Assembly (NCBI RefSeq): GCF_001015055.1
Contig: NZ_BBWZ01000008.1
Coordinates: 111,086 to 175,085, forward strand
Reading direction: 5' to 3'
DNA: 64,000 bases
Origin: Aneurinibacillus tyrosinisolvens
GTDB lineage: Bacteria > Bacillota > Bacilli > Aneurinibacillales > Aneurinibacillaceae
Shown: piece after piece, positions 8,971 to 18,085 of the stretch
Numbering within the stretch: position 1 is the stretch's first letter
Layout: each line of letters begins with the position of its first letter
Position numbers and translations under genes: made by a program
Notes under the pieces: model-generated
Seen by the model: the letters and a program-made list of their open reading frames with translations, nothing else
Told to the model about the DNA's origin: nothing
Database searches by the model: none

Positions 8971-9420
8971 ATGGCGAAAAAGCTTCGTGATATTATGACG
9001 TCTAACATTGCAACGGTTACGCAGAAAGATAACCTGTATGAAGCCGCAGTGAAAATGAAAGAACACAACGTAGGCATTATTCCTGTCGTTGACGAGCAGA
9101 ACAAGTGTATAGGCCTGATTACCGATCGGGATATCGTTATCCGGGCAATAGCGGACAAAAACCCTCCGTCCACCTCCGTAGTTGACATTATGAGCGAGAG
9201 GCTTATCAGCGGAGAGCCGGACATGTCCGTTTCCCGTGCGGCTGAAATCATGGCGAAGGAAAAAGTCCGCCGCCTGCCCGTTCTTGAAAACGGCACGCTC
9301 GTCGGCATGGTCGCGATGGCAGACCTTACCCGGAACAAAGAAACGCAGGATGAAGCCGCCTTTGCTATTGAAGAAGTGTCGGAACCGACAACGATTCACA
9401 GCCAGGGATATATGCAATAA
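8971..9420 (+). CDS. CBS-domain pair protein
   Basis: 149 residues holding two CBS domains: the first from about 5-65 (LRDIMTSNIATVTQKDNLYEA, GIIPVVDEQNKCIGLITDRDIV), the second about 72-130 (SVVDIMSERLISGEPDMSVS, RRLPVLENGTLVGMVAMADL). Such stand-alone Bateman modules bind adenine nucleotides and act as energy sensors. It resembles the B. subtilis YhcV/YlbB type. The start at 8971 has AAGGAGG ten bases upstream; the longer frame from 8881 lacks this. The intended partner protein is not visible. Confidence 0.88.
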   Translation: MAKKLRDIMTSNIATVTQKDNLYEAAVKMKEHNVGIIPVVDEQNKCIGLITDRDIVIRAIADKNPPSTSVVDIMSERLISGEPDMSVSRAAEIMAKEKVRRLPVLENGTLVGMVAMADLTRNKETQDEAAFAIEEVSEPTTIHSQGYMQ

Positions 9421-9498
9421 ATAGGCGTTTGTCCCATTTCCTCCGCTCCTTCTCTTACATAGGATGATACAAGAGTGAATGGAAAGGGGGAGAGACGC

Positions 9499-9603
9499 GT
9501 GGGAGCTTTTGACGGTTTCTTCGATAGTGATACCGGACAGATCTTCGCGATTATTCTCATCATCCTGTTGCTTGTGTTTGTGTTTTCAGGATTCGATTGG
9601 TAG
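9499..9603 (+). CDS. Small sporulation-type membrane peptide (YjcZ-like)
   Basis: 34 residues starting at GTG 9499 after GGAAAGGGGGAGAG: VGAFDGFFDSDTGQIFAIIL followed by a hydrophobic segment and GFDW at the end. The shape, a polar head and then one Ile/Leu/Val helix, matches the short YjcZ-type sporulation peptides of Bacillales. A good terminator follows at once. The family assignment is by shape only. Confidence 0.6.
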   Translation: MGAFDGFFDSDTGQIFAIILIILLLVFVFSGFDW

Positions 9604-9617
9604 TATAAAGCAAAGAA

Positions 9618-9652
9618 GGGGAATGCAGTGCAGCTGCATATCCCTTTTTTTT
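9618..9652 (+). terminator. Intrinsic terminator
   Basis: GGGGAATGCAG-TGCAG-CTGCATATCCC followed by T8, directly after the 34-residue peptide gene. Confidence 0.85.
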
Positions 9653-9678
9653 CATACGGATGGAAATGGAAAATGCGG

Positions 9679-10167
9679 TTATTTCGGCTCCAGAAGAAAG
9701 AAATTTCCGCTTCCGGCGAGCACCAGCCGACCTTCTTCGTTATGTATTTTGCATTGGCACACGCACAGGTGGCTTCCTTTACGCAGGAGCTCGGCCGTTG
9801 CGATGAGCCGATCGCCGGTACCGGGAGACAGGTAGTGCACATTCATTTCCGTTGTCACTACTTTATGCCCGGAAACACGGCTGGCAAGCGAACCCATGAC
9901 AGAATCGGCGAGAGAAGCTGTAATCCCCCCGTGAACGGTGCGGTGCCTGTTTAACATAAAAGGCGTGATTGGAACTTCGAAGCGGTACGTGCCGTCTTCG
10001 AGATATTCTCCCCGCAGACCCATAAATCCGGATAGATAGGAGCTTTTTCTATCCCTCATGTGCTCGATTGCCTGCCTTGTTAAGTAGAGCATTTGCTGCT
10101 CTTCCTCGTTTTCTCCGTTTATGATCTCATTGAAAAAGCCGAGCAAAGCCTCCTGATCTTTTCGCAT
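9679..10167 (-). CDS. PaaI-type hotdog-fold acyl-CoA thioesterase
   Basis: 162 residues. The hotdog motif MNRHRTVHGGITASLADSVMG carries the HGG and the catalytic Asp of the PaaI/YdiI thioesterase family, followed by the beta-strand block VTTEMNVHYLSPGTGDRLIATAEL. These enzymes hydrolyse acyl- or aryl-CoA esters in the cytoplasm. The start ATG at 10167 (MRKDQEAL) has AAGGAG 9 bases upstream; the longer frame adds 11 unlikely residues. Specific substrate unknown. Confidence 0.88.
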   Translation of the reverse strand: MRKDQEALLGFFNEIINGENEEEQQMLYLTRQAIEHMRDRKSSYLSGFMGLRGEYLEDGTYRFEVPITPFMLNRHRTVHGGITASLADSVMGSLASRVSGHKVVTTEMNVHYLSPGTGDRLIATAELLRKGSHLCVCQCKIHNEEGRLVLAGSGNFFLLEPK

Positions 10168-10249
10168 ATTCAGACACTCCTTTTTCTTTGTAGTATTCAC
10201 GTCTCTCTATTATACTAAATAAAAGGAATGAAAAAGGAGACACGAAAAC

Positions 10250-10870
10250 TTGGGGATGGAAGATAAGCAGAGTAGGAAAGGGAAGAGGCACCGCAGGGAA
10301 AAGGAGAAAAACCGGTTTGTTTCGCGCTGGAACTTCATTATTGCGTTGTGGACGTTTTGCACAGCCACTTCCATTAGTTTAATCAGCGATATTTTGCTTA
10401 GGGATTCCACTCTTCTCATTTCACTTTTAACGCTGTTCTCGATTATTGTGGTCGGTGCGACGGCAGATATTGTTGCGGTTGCAATTACGGCGGCCTCATC
10501 CGAAATGAGCCCGTTCAATTCTATGGCTGCACGTAAAGTGTACGGTGCGAAGCAGTGCATCCAGATATTGAAAAATGCGGCGAAATACAACACGTTCTTC
10601 GCTGATGTCGTTGGGGATGTTCTTGGCTATTTGTCCGGTTTTGCGGGGGCCCTCATCGTCGGCAGGCTTATTTTTATGAGCAATGCTTTATCGCCCTATG
10701 AGCGTGCTGTTTCCGTACTGGTGGCGGGCCTGACGAGCGCATCCGTCGTTTTCAGTAAATCGATAGGTAAAAATATCGCCCTTCATTACCGGATCGAAAT
10801 CGTTCTGCTCATCGGGCGCGTGCTAACCTTTATAAAAGAGCCGGTTTCTCTTAAGAAGATAAAAGGATAA
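10250..10870 (+). CDS. Integral membrane protein of unknown function
   Basis: 206 residues from a TTG start at 10250 (AAGGAG 11 bases upstream; an ATG two codons later is also possible). A strongly basic N-terminus (MEDKQSRKGKRHRREKEKNR) precedes four to five hydrophobic helices. No transporter or enzyme motif is recognised. It is 9 bases upstream of the DUF3006 gene and likely in one operon with it and the beta-lactamase-fold gene. Confidence 0.7.
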   Translation: MGMEDKQSRKGKRHRREKEKNRFVSRWNFIIALWTFCTATSISLISDILLRDSTLLISLLTLFSIIVVGATADIVAVAITAASSEMSPFNSMAARKVYGAKQCIQILKNAAKYNTFFADVVGDVLGYLSGFAGALIVGRLIFMSNALSPYERAVSVLVAGLTSASVVFSKSIGKNIALHYRIEIVLLIGRVLTFIKEPVSLKKIKG

Positions 10871-10879
10871 GGAGGCAGC

Positions 10880-11077
10880 ATGTACATAATTGACAGCTTC
10901 GAGGAGGAGTGGGCGGTAATTGAAACGAAGAAAGGCCCGTTCCGCCTGCCCAGGGCATTGCTCCCGGTGAACGCAAGGGAAGGGGATGTTCTTCGCATTA
11001 CTATTGAAAAGGACACAGATGAAACACAGAAAAGAAAAAACACCATGGAGAAGAGAATGAATGACTTATTTGAATAG
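10880..11077 (+). CDS. DUF3006-family small protein
   Basis: 65 residues: a small beta-barrel-like domain (MYIIDSFEEEWAVIE, LPRALLPVNAREGDVL) followed by a charged tail. This is the DUF3006 pattern; these proteins are typically encoded just before a ComEC-like metallo-beta-lactamase-fold protein, and that is exactly the neighbour here, with a 17-base overlap. The biochemical role is unknown. Confidence 0.85.
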   Translation: MYIIDSFEEEWAVIETKKGPFRLPRALLPVNAREGDVLRITIEKDTDETQKRKNTMEKRMNDLFE

Positions 11078-11942
11078 ACTCCGGCAGGTTTTTTTTGTTT
11101 TCCTGTGCGTTTTTTTTATGGCAGCCTGTACGGCTCAGCCTCCTTCTTCTCCACGTCCGAATTCTAAGCAAGCCCCGGCAGATTCAGGAAGCACACTGCT
11201 TGAGGTTCATTACCTGGATGTAGGGCAGGGGGACAGTACGCTCGTTCGCTTCCCCGGCGGGTTTACAATGCTTATCGACGGGGGGAACAATGCGGCCGGC
11301 CCAACGGTTGTAGAGGACATACGCAGACTCGGCATTGCCCGGCTGGATGCTGTCGTTGCGACCCACCCGGATGCCGATCATATCGGAGGCTTAGACGACG
11401 TGCTGCGAGCATTCGAAGTAAAGTCTTTCTATATGCCGCGCAAGAGCCACACTACGAAAACATTTGAGGACTTGCTGGACGCGGTTGCACAGGAAGGGCT
11501 GAAAATAAAGGAAGCGAAGGCCGGTGTGGCCATTCCGGGCGGCGGTGGCACGAAGACTTATTTTATTGCGCCTGTTAAGGCCTATGACGATAACAACAAT
11601 ATGTCGGCTGTCATAAAGCTGGCCTATAAGGAAAAAACATTTCTTTTTATGGGAGATGCGGAAAAAAAATCCGAAGCGGACATACTTAAAGAAGGGGAAG
11701 ATGTCCAGGCAGATGTGCTAAAATTGGGGCACCACGGAAGCCGCTCTTCAACGTCGTCCGCATTTCTCGCCCGTGTTCATCCGCAGTATGCGATCGTATC
11801 AGCCGGAAAAAATAACGATTATGGCCATCCCCATGCGGAAGTAGTCCAGCGGGTGAAAAAGCAGGGGATTAAACTGCTTCGCACGGACCAGTTGGGGAGC
11901 ATTGCAGTTGAAACAGACGGGCATACGCTTACGTTTTCGTAG
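11061..11942 (+). CDS. ComEC/Rec2-type metallo-beta-lactamase-fold lipoprotein
   Basis: 293 residues. The N-terminus has a hydrophobic segment ending in MAACTAQ, a lipobox whose Cys would be lipidated, so the enzyme is probably anchored outside the membrane. The catalytic block is YLDVGQGDSTLVRFPGG, then ATHPDADHIGG (metal-binding HxDxDH), MGDAEKKSE and LGHHGSRSS, all characteristic of the nuclease-like C-terminal domain of ComEC and its stand-alone relatives. These are thought to cut DNA outside the membrane; the role here is inferred. Overlaps the DUF3006 gene. Confidence 0.9.
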   Translation: MTYLNRLRQVFFVFLCVFFMAACTAQPPSSPRPNSKQAPADSGSTLLEVHYLDVGQGDSTLVRFPGGFTMLIDGGNNAAGPTVVEDIRRLGIARLDAVVATHPDADHIGGLDDVLRAFEVKSFYMPRKSHTTKTFEDLLDAVAQEGLKIKEAKAGVAIPGGGGTKTYFIAPVKAYDDNNNMSAVIKLAYKEKTFLFMGDAEKKSEADILKEGEDVQADVLKLGHHGSRSSTSSAFLARVHPQYAIVSAGKNNDYGHPHAEVVQRVKKQGIKLLRTDQLGSIAVETDGHTLTFS

Positions 11943-11988
11943 TGATACGGAAATGAACAAAGTTACTTTATAAAAACGGAGTACAAAC

Positions 11989-13932
11989 ATGAAAGTAAAA
12001 GAGATGGTTAAACAGTTAAATATAAGGGTAGTGCAGCAGCTTATCCGGGAGAACGGATGGAAAATCCCGGCTGAAGCGGATGAAACAGCCGCAAAAGAAA
12101 TGTTATCACGCGCTCTGCTTGACGAACCATCCATCCGGACAACGTGGGAATCACTTACCGCCCAGGAGAAAAATGTGCTGCTTTATTTTTTGTTTGCTGT
12201 AGGGCACGATATTGTCACCTACCGGCAGATGGAAGCTTTTGCTTATGCCTCCTCCCCGATTGAAGTATATGCGGGGCTGACAGGCATCAGGAGAAAAGGC
12301 ATCGTGTATACGCTGCGCAGATTGTGGGGTGAAATGGCGTATTGCATACCGTATGATTTGCAGGCTGTCTGGCGTTCTTTTCTTCGCAATACGATAGCAG
12401 GCACGGATCCGGAAGAGAGCACAGCGCCATTCGCTCCCCCGCCGGCGTATTTTTCCGGACAGAGGGCAGCGGTGGTGCTGTTCCGCCTCCTTCAGCAGCA
12501 CCGCCGCCAGGGCATTCCTCTCACAAAACGGGGGTTTCCAACTGCCAGAGTAAGGCGCCAATGGCAGGAACATATTCCTTACGACGAAGCTTTATTCCGG
12601 CCATTGTACAGTGAAACCGCCGGAGATTACAGTGCGTGCGAACATTTCTTCCTGGACATGATGGTGGCGCTGAAAGTTATTGAAAAGAAGGAGAGCGATT
12701 CGGGCCAGGTGTATTCCATTCAGGAGGAAGCGGTCCACGAACTGTTTCGTGGAAGTGAGACGAGTGTTCAGCAAAAGCTGTATGTGCATATGAAGAAAAC
12801 CTGGAGGACCCTGCACCCTTTATACCCTATGATTTGGGAATGGCTCGAGCGGGGGCAAGGACCGGGAATCACATTTCAGTCTCTCGTTTTTGAATGGGAA
12901 AAACTTGTGGCCGGCCAGGAAGCAGAACGAGGGCGTACCGCATGGGATCAGTTTAGGGAAGAGATGCTTCCTATACTGGATGTGCTTGGATTTCTTTCCT
13001 CTATCACCGACCCACTGTCCGGAGAAATAACGCTTGGGTGGATGATAAATCCGGATGCGGAAGAGGAGGGGGAGGAAGGAAAACCAGCGAAGGCCGGTTA
13101 TGTCCAGCCTACCTTTGAAGTGCTCCTGCTGCCGCATGCCCCTTATCAGGTCCGCTGGGAGCTCGGGCGATACGGGGAACTAAAGGAGCAGCAGGAAGTA
13201 TGGACGTTTGAACTTACGAAGCAATCTGTCCGCAGGCCGGAGGAAGCGGATGCCACAGGCAAGCTGCTATCTCTTCTCTCCTGTATTCAGGGGGAAGAGA
13301 TAGCCGGCAGCGTGGCTGATCAGATCAAGCAATGGCTCCACCAGGAACGCCAGGTTGAACTGCTTCACATTGCCCTTCTGCGCTGCCCCGATAAAGAGAC
13401 GGCCGATTGGGTAGAGAGGGAGCCCGCACTCCGCGGCTGCTGGCAGGAAAGGATGAACGGTACGGATTTCATTGTGGATGAGCATAAAGAGGATGAGCTG
13501 CAGGCAGCGCTGGAGAAGTGGAGCATCAAAATGAAGAAGGCAAACAGCGGCCCGCCTGCAGTGGGACGAATGGTGAGTGAGCCGCTGCCGGCCGAGGAAG
13601 CGGCGGATAGGCTGGAGGAGGGATATAAGGTAGAATCCATTCTTCCTGTTCTTGAGGACGTTCTGCCGGAGCTTAAAGAAATCCCTGCCATCTGGTATAA
13701 GAACTGGCAGAGATATCATGGCTCTACTCTCCGCGCCCTCCTTGCTAAAGCGCAATCGCTCTCCATTCCTGTACGCATGGAGGCGGGCGGAAGAGAGTGG
13801 GAGCACATCCGCGTGGCCGATATGGCAATAACGAATGGAGAGCATCGAATCGCGATTCGCTGCAATGATAAAATGAGCCATGTTTCCCTGGAGGAAATCG
13901 GCCGAATTAAACTTGAATTGCCGCCCCTCTAA
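11989..13932 (+). CDS. Large helicase-associated (XPB N-terminal-like) protein
   Basis: 647 residues, soluble, mostly helical. The N-terminal part (LTAQEKNVLLYFLFAVGHDIVTYRQMEAF) looks like the winged-helix modules of the helicase-associated domain often found beside XPB/Ssl2-type helicases, and the C-terminus ends in a small beta domain. There is no Walker A motif, so it is not itself a helicase. Weak ribosome site before the ATG at 11989. Position between a DNA-handling beta-lactamase-fold gene and ylbF gives no firm clue. The domain call is tentative. Confidence 0.55.
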   Translation: MKVKEMVKQLNIRVVQQLIRENGWKIPAEADETAAKEMLSRALLDEPSIRTTWESLTAQEKNVLLYFLFAVGHDIVTYRQMEAFAYASSPIEVYAGLTGIRRKGIVYTLRRLWGEMAYCIPYDLQAVWRSFLRNTIAGTDPEESTAPFAPPPAYFSGQRAAVVLFRLLQQHRRQGIPLTKRGFPTARVRRQWQEHIPYDEALFRPLYSETAGDYSACEHFFLDMMVALKVIEKKESDSGQVYSIQEEAVHELFRGSETSVQQKLYVHMKKTWRTLHPLYPMIWEWLERGQGPGITFQSLVFEWEKLVAGQEAERGRTAWDQFREEMLPILDVLGFLSSITDPLSGEITLGWMINPDAEEEGEEGKPAKAGYVQPTFEVLLLPHAPYQVRWELGRYGELKEQQEVWTFELTKQSVRRPEEADATGKLLSLLSCIQGEEIAGSVADQIKQWLHQERQVELLHIALLRCPDKETADWVEREPALRGCWQERMNGTDFIVDEHKEDELQAALEKWSIKMKKANSGPPAVGRMVSEPLPAEEAADRLEEGYKVESILPVLEDVLPELKEIPAIWYKNWQRYHGSTLRALLAKAQSLSIPVRMEAGGREWEHIRVADMAITNGEHRIAIRCNDKMSHVSLEEIGRIKLELPPL

Positions 13933-13987
13933 GAGATGGGCTAGGCAGCCTGTAGCGAACATGATACAATGGTTCAGAGGTGAAATC

Positions 13988-14458
13988 ATGTTGAGTAATT
14001 TGACAACAACGTCTCCTATTAATACGCATGAGGTTTTGGAACGTGCCCATAGGATCGGGGAGCTTCTTGTTCAGTCCGACGAGATGAAGCGGTATTTACT
14101 GTCGAGAAAGAGCATGGAAACAGACCCTAAGGCCAACGAAAAAATAGAAACCTTCAATAAGATGAAGGAGAAATATGAAGATGTTCAGCGTTTCGGGAAG
14201 TACCATCCCGATTACAATAGCATCACGCGTGAAATCCGCCAGGAAAAGCGAGACATGGATAAGGTGCAAACGATCGCGGCGTTTAAGAAGGCTGAGAACG
14301 ACCTTGACGAGCTGCTGTATCGTGTCAGCCGTACGATTGCGGATTCTGTTTCACAAAGCATCAAGGTGCCAAGCAATAACCCGTTGTATGAAATGGGCGG
14401 GGGCTGCGGCAGCGGGGGGTGCGGAACAGGCGGCGGCTGCGGCTGCAGCGTGAAATAA
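13988..14458 (+). CDS. ylbF: YlbF/RicF regulator of RNA processing and competence/sporulation
   Basis: 156 residues. The helical YlbF/YmcA core (HEVLERAHRIGELLVQSDEM to KAENDLDELLYRVSRTIAD) is followed by a glycine- and cysteine-rich tail containing five cysteines near residues 138-154. In B. subtilis RicA/RicF/RicT form a complex with iron-sulfur clusters that assists RNase Y and is needed for competence, sporulation and biofilm development; the cysteine tail matches that role. ATG at 13988, 55 bases after the previous gene, with AGAGGTGAAATC upstream. ylbG lies about 450 bases further on, as in other Bacillales. Confidence 0.9.
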   Translation: MLSNLTTTSPINTHEVLERAHRIGELLVQSDEMKRYLLSRKSMETDPKANEKIETFNKMKEKYEDVQRFGKYHPDYNSITREIRQEKRDMDKVQTIAAFKKAENDLDELLYRVSRTIADSVSQSIKVPSNNPLYEMGGGCGSGGCGTGGGCGCSVK

Positions 14459-14460
14459 GC

Positions 14461-14789
14461 TTATTTATACAGCACACAGTCCGCACAGTTGCGCCCGCAG
14501 CAAACGGACGAAGGTGAGTCAAAGCGTATTTCGCAGCGGTATACAAGCTGCTGCTCCGTGCTTCGCACAAAGCGCGGGACAATGTGGTACGCGGCATTTT
14601 CTGTTATTGTACGGGCCCTTGGACAATCAAGCGGCCCGTTTCCTCTTGTACATCACCCGGACTTAAGGCTGAGCCGGGCTTCAACTGGAAGTAAAGAAAA
14701 TAAGCCCCTGCGATTTTTTTGAAGAGCACCCGTTCGTAAAACGAGGGAAGGGACAGCCTCTCGCACAATAAGGAAAACGTTTGCTCCAT
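14461..14789 (-). pseudogene. Possible frameshifted small Cys-rich protein gene
   Basis: On the minus strand an ORF begins at ATG 14789 (MEQTFSLLCERLSLPSFYER, with AAAGGAAT upstream) and stops at 14604. A second open stretch in another frame runs from about 14652 to the stop at 14461, and its end, CCGRNCADCVLYK, looks like a true metal- or cluster-binding C-terminus. Joined near 14650 they would give about 110 residues. This suggests one gene with a frameshift, or a short gene plus chance frame. I recognise no family. Low certainty. Confidence 0.35.
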
Positions 14790-14911
14790 CGTCTGTTCAT
14801 TCCTTTCCTTATTAACCTTGATTAACCTTGTTATCTCCTCTATTATATAAACCCTTGCGAACGGTAACAACAGGTGATAGTATTCATACATGAAGGAAGG
14901 AGAGCAGGAGA

Positions 14912-15232
14912 ATGAGAGAAAAACGTTTAGGCTTGGCTGTGTACGTGAAAAACGTAAAGTCAGCCCGAAATCTGCGAAAGTTTGGCAACGTGCATTATGT
15001 TTCCCGCCGTCTAAACTATGTATCAATGTATGTTCCTGAAGAGACGCTGGAACAGACGATTGAGCGCATCTCCCGACTGGATTTCGTAACGCGCGTGGAA
15101 CGCTCCCACCGTCATGAGATTCCGATTTATTACGATAATGCCAAACCGGATAAGGCCAAAGAATTTGATTATAAGATGGAGGAAACACAGCTTTTATCTG
15201 TAGTCAAAGGAGAGCAAAAGCCGGATACATAA
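14912..15232 (+). CDS. ylbG: YlbG family protein (DUF2129)
   Basis: 106 residues starting MREKRLGLAVYVKNVKSARN, behind GAAGGAAGGAGAGCAGGAGA. Length and sequence (LRKFGNVHYVSRRLNYVSMYV, then a helical tail) match the YlbG/DUF2129 family, always small cytoplasmic proteins near ylbF in Bacillales. Function unknown. A terminator follows at 15274. Confidence 0.88.
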   Translation: MREKRLGLAVYVKNVKSARNLRKFGNVHYVSRRLNYVSMYVPEETLEQTIERISRLDFVTRVERSHRHEIPIYYDNAKPDKAKEFDYKMEETQLLSVVKGEQKPDT

Positions 15233-15273
15233 AAGCGATTAATGAGAGAAGAAGATTAAATAACGGCAAGCTG

Positions 15274-15298
15274 GCAACCTGTGTATGGTTGCTTTTTT
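15274..15298 (+). terminator. Intrinsic terminator after ylbG
   Basis: GCAACC-TGTGTAT-GGTTGC followed by T6. Confidence 0.85.
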
Positions 15299-15422
15299 AT
15301 TTGCTGTTTTTCTTTCCTGATATGAACGTAAATTGAGAATTCACATTTGTGTATTCCGTTTACGAGACAAATGATATAATATACTGGCTAACACAACAAG
15401 CTTACTGGGGAGTCGTTTTTAT

Positions 15423-16610
15423 ATGAAAGAAAAGGGTGAAACAGTAACGCAGAACCACATTAAAAGCAAGCTTCGCTTTGCCTCCTTGACGATTATCACT
15501 CTATCCTGGTTTTTTGTACAGAATCTTCCAACCTTTGCTCCACTTATATTCTGGTGCTTAACGATAGCAGGATGGGTTATTGCCCTGGTCATATATAGTT
15601 GGAAAGGGAGGAAGGCTCCGGCCTTTCTTGCTTCAAACGAGCGAGTGCTGCGGGTTTTTGATTTTATCTTTGTCCTTGGCTACATATGGATAACGGGCGG
15701 GGCCGCGCAAAGCCCCTACCTCATTCTTATTTATCTTGGCATTGCTTCTGTCGGCCTATATGATGAAAAGCAGGTTGGCCTGCTGTACTCCCTGTTGGCT
15801 GTTGCGGTATTGCTCGTGTATGATCTATCTTATCAGCGCTTCTGGGCCGAGGAATGGAAAACATCGTACCATGTCGTTTCCCACATTTTTATGCTCCCGC
15901 TGTTCGGCATCATGGCCGATTTATTAATCGCCCATTTCAGGCATATTAAGCAAGAAGAGCGGGCGGTACTCGAAGAGCTTGTTGCAAGCCTGGCGAAAGC
16001 GATTGGAAGCAAGGATTCCTATACGCTTGGCCACTCAACGAGGGTGCAGCATTACGCAGTTGCCCTTGGTGAGGAGCTAGGCCTGAATCAGGAGGATATG
16101 TTTACGCTTAAATTCGGGGCCATGCTCCATGATATCGGAAAAATCCACATTCCATCCAGTCTGCTGAACAAACCCGGACGGCTGACGAAAGAGGAGTGGG
16201 ATCAACTGCAGGAGCATGCTGTCGAAGGCGCACGTATTGTAGGAAGCCTAAAAAAGCTCACTGGTGTGCGGGATATTATCCTGTACCACCACGAAAAATA
16301 CGACGGCCACGGCTATCCTCGCGGCTTGAAGGGGGATGAAATCCCGTTTCTTGCGGCGATTGTAAATGTCGCGGATTCCTTTGATGCGATGACGACGTCC
16401 CGAACGTACAACAAGCCGAAGACAGTAGAGGAGGGAATCGCTGAACTGGAACGGTGCAGCGGAACCCAGTTTCACCCGCTTGCCGCAGCGGCCGCCGTTT
16501 CGCTTTATAAGGAAAGTAAATGGCCCCGTTTTAAATCGGTGGAATATGCTGCGCAGCACCCCTTCGTTTCCTGGGATGAGCAGCCTATCTTCTCTTCCGG
16601 GCGGCAGTAA
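15423..16610 (+). CDS. Membrane-bound HD-GYP domain phosphodiesterase
   Basis: 395 residues. About five to six N-terminal hydrophobic helices (to residue ~180) form a sensor module. They are followed by a full HD-GYP domain: SYTLGHSTRVQHYA, MLHDIGKIHIP (metal His-Asp), EHAVEGARIV, ILYHHEKYDGHGYPRGLKGDEIP (HH and GYP), and VADSFDAMTTSRTY. All metal ligands are kept, so it is predicted to hydrolyse cyclic di-GMP. What the membrane part senses is unknown. A TATAAT-type -10 lies at 15370-15376. Monocistronic. Confidence 0.9.
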   Translation: MKEKGETVTQNHIKSKLRFASLTIITLSWFFVQNLPTFAPLIFWCLTIAGWVIALVIYSWKGRKAPAFLASNERVLRVFDFIFVLGYIWITGGAAQSPYLILIYLGIASVGLYDEKQVGLLYSLLAVAVLLVYDLSYQRFWAEEWKTSYHVVSHIFMLPLFGIMADLLIAHFRHIKQEERAVLEELVASLAKAIGSKDSYTLGHSTRVQHYAVALGEELGLNQEDMFTLKFGAMLHDIGKIHIPSSLLNKPGRLTKEEWDQLQEHAVEGARIVGSLKKLTGVRDIILYHHEKYDGHGYPRGLKGDEIPFLAAIVNVADSFDAMTTSRTYNKPKTVEEGIAELERCSGTQFHPLAAAAAVSLYKESKWPRFKSVEYAAQHPFVSWDEQPIFSSGRQ

Positions 16611-16709
16611 CAGGATTGTCAAAACAATTTGTTTCCTCACCTATGCAACGCATCCAATCAGTTTTACAATAAAGATGAGGGAAGTGTTACTGACAAGGAG
16701 GGAAACTTT

Positions 16710-17156
16710 ATGTTCAAGAAAATTATTGCGGCAATCGATGGTTCTGAGATGAGTGAGAAAGCAACAGAGGCCGCCATTCTTATGGCTAAGGAACAGGGGG
16801 GACAAGTTACTCTTCTTCACGTTATGAAAGATGTTGTCATCCCGCCATACGCGATGGGGGACATGGCGTATGTAACGAGAGAATACGACGAAGATATCAA
16901 TGAAGCCATTCGCAAGGATGCGGAGGAGCTGCTGAATAAGGGCAAGGCCAAGGCGGAAGCGGACGGGCTGGCTGTCACGACGGTCCTTCGCAAAGGGGAT
17001 GCCGCACGGGAAATTATTAATTATACGAAGGAAAATCGGACCGACCTGATTGTTATCGGCAGCCGCGGGCTCGGTGCTTTTAAGGAGATCATGCTCGGCA
17101 GTGTCAGCCATAAGGTGTCTCAATTGGCTGATTGTCCGGTACTTATTATAAAATAA
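16710..17156 (+). CDS. Universal stress protein (UspA family)
   Basis: 148 residues with the UspA fold: KKIIAAIDGSEMSEKA at the start, VTLLHVMKDVVIPP, and the C-terminal nucleotide-binding block VIGSRGLGAFKEIMLGSVSHKV (G-2x-G-9x-G(S/T)), so the ATP-binding type. The start at 16710 has CAAGGAGGG upstream; the longer frame from 16629 is not supported. Role in stress survival is family knowledge. Confidence 0.92.
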   Translation: MFKKIIAAIDGSEMSEKATEAAILMAKEQGGQVTLLHVMKDVVIPPYAMGDMAYVTREYDEDINEAIRKDAEELLNKGKAKAEADGLAVTTVLRKGDAAREIINYTKENRTDLIVIGSRGLGAFKEIMLGSVSHKVSQLADCPVLIIK

Positions 17157-17191
17157 AGACAACAAGTAAATTTGCTTTTTCATCGATGTCT

Positions 17192-17226
17192 CTCCGCCTT
17201 TCGGGCAGGAGGGGCATTTTTTTATT
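17192..17226 (+). terminator. Intrinsic terminator after the UspA gene
   Basis: CTCCGCC-TTTC-GGGCAGGAG hairpin, then a GGGCA spacer and T7. It separates the UspA unit from the comG operon. Confidence 0.7.
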
Positions 17227-17997
17227 TATTATTTGGAAAATAATTACATTTATTATTTTTTATGGTATTATATGGGAAAGGAGTTGGTGATGAATGGCCG
17301 ACGTTACCGGTTATGTAGCGCAATTAATTGAGAAAGGGGTCAAGCATGGAGCCAGTGATATTCATCTGGAGCCTACAGCAGATGGAATGGTTATTCGTTT
17401 CCGCATGGATGGGTATTTGCAGGAAATCGAATGGAAGGAAGAGAGCTGGGGTCCGCCTGTTGTTTCGAGAATTAAGCTGATGAGTGGGATGGATATTGGT
17501 GAAAGGAGGCTGCCGCAGGACGGGGGATTTTCCTTTGAAATTGAAGCGGACGGAGAGAAACAAAGCATCGATATTCGTGTGGCTACATTGCCTATTATTT
17601 ACGGTGAGAAAGTCGTGCTTCGGCTCCTCCCCCATCACCCGCGGTTTCATTCGCTTTCATCGCTCGGGATGGAGGCTGCTGACATCCATCTTGTTCGTGC
17701 GATGATTTCACAGTCACAGGGAATGATTCTGATTGCGGGCCCAACCGGAAGCGGCAAAACGACGACGATGTATGCGATACTTCATGAACTGAGGAGGGAA
17801 GGCCGTAACGTCGTATCGTTAGAGCAGCCGGTTGAATACCGAATTCCGGGCGTTAACCAGGTTCAAATTCATCCGCGGACCGGGCTTTCCTTTCATGAAG
17901 GACTGCGGGCGGTTTTACGGCAGGATCCGGATGTCATACTTGTGGGAGAAATCCGGGATAAGCAGACGGCGGAGGTCGCTGTTCGCGCGGCCTTAAC

Positions 17998-18043
17998 GGG
18001 GCACCTGCTCATTAGTACAATTAATGACATAAGCAAGATAAAA
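17998..18043. other. attL: left junction of the element in comGA
   Basis: Host comGA sequence up to CTCATT, then the putative crossover dinucleotide AG (18014-18015), then 15 element bases and the arm AAGCAAGATAAAA (18031-18043). This arm is the exact reverse complement of TTTTATCTTGCTT at the right end, also 15 bases from an AG. The symmetry defines the junction to the base. That AG is the exchange point is inferred from this symmetry and from restoration of the comGA frame. Confidence 0.85.
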
Positions 18044-18050
18044 ACGAGCA

Positions 18051-18085
18051 CTAAAAAAAGAAAGCCCGGTGTTGGAAGCACCGGA
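18051..18085 (-). terminator. Terminator facing the left edge
   Basis: CCGGTG (18066-18071) and CACCGG (18079-18084) form a hairpin; on the minus strand it is followed by CTTTCTTTTTTT. It would stop minus-strand transcripts leaving the element into comGA. Confidence 0.65.

Noticed and set aside
18051..18085. Part of the att site
   Set aside because: The hairpin lies outside the symmetric arms and has a T-rich tail on the minus strand; a terminator is simpler.
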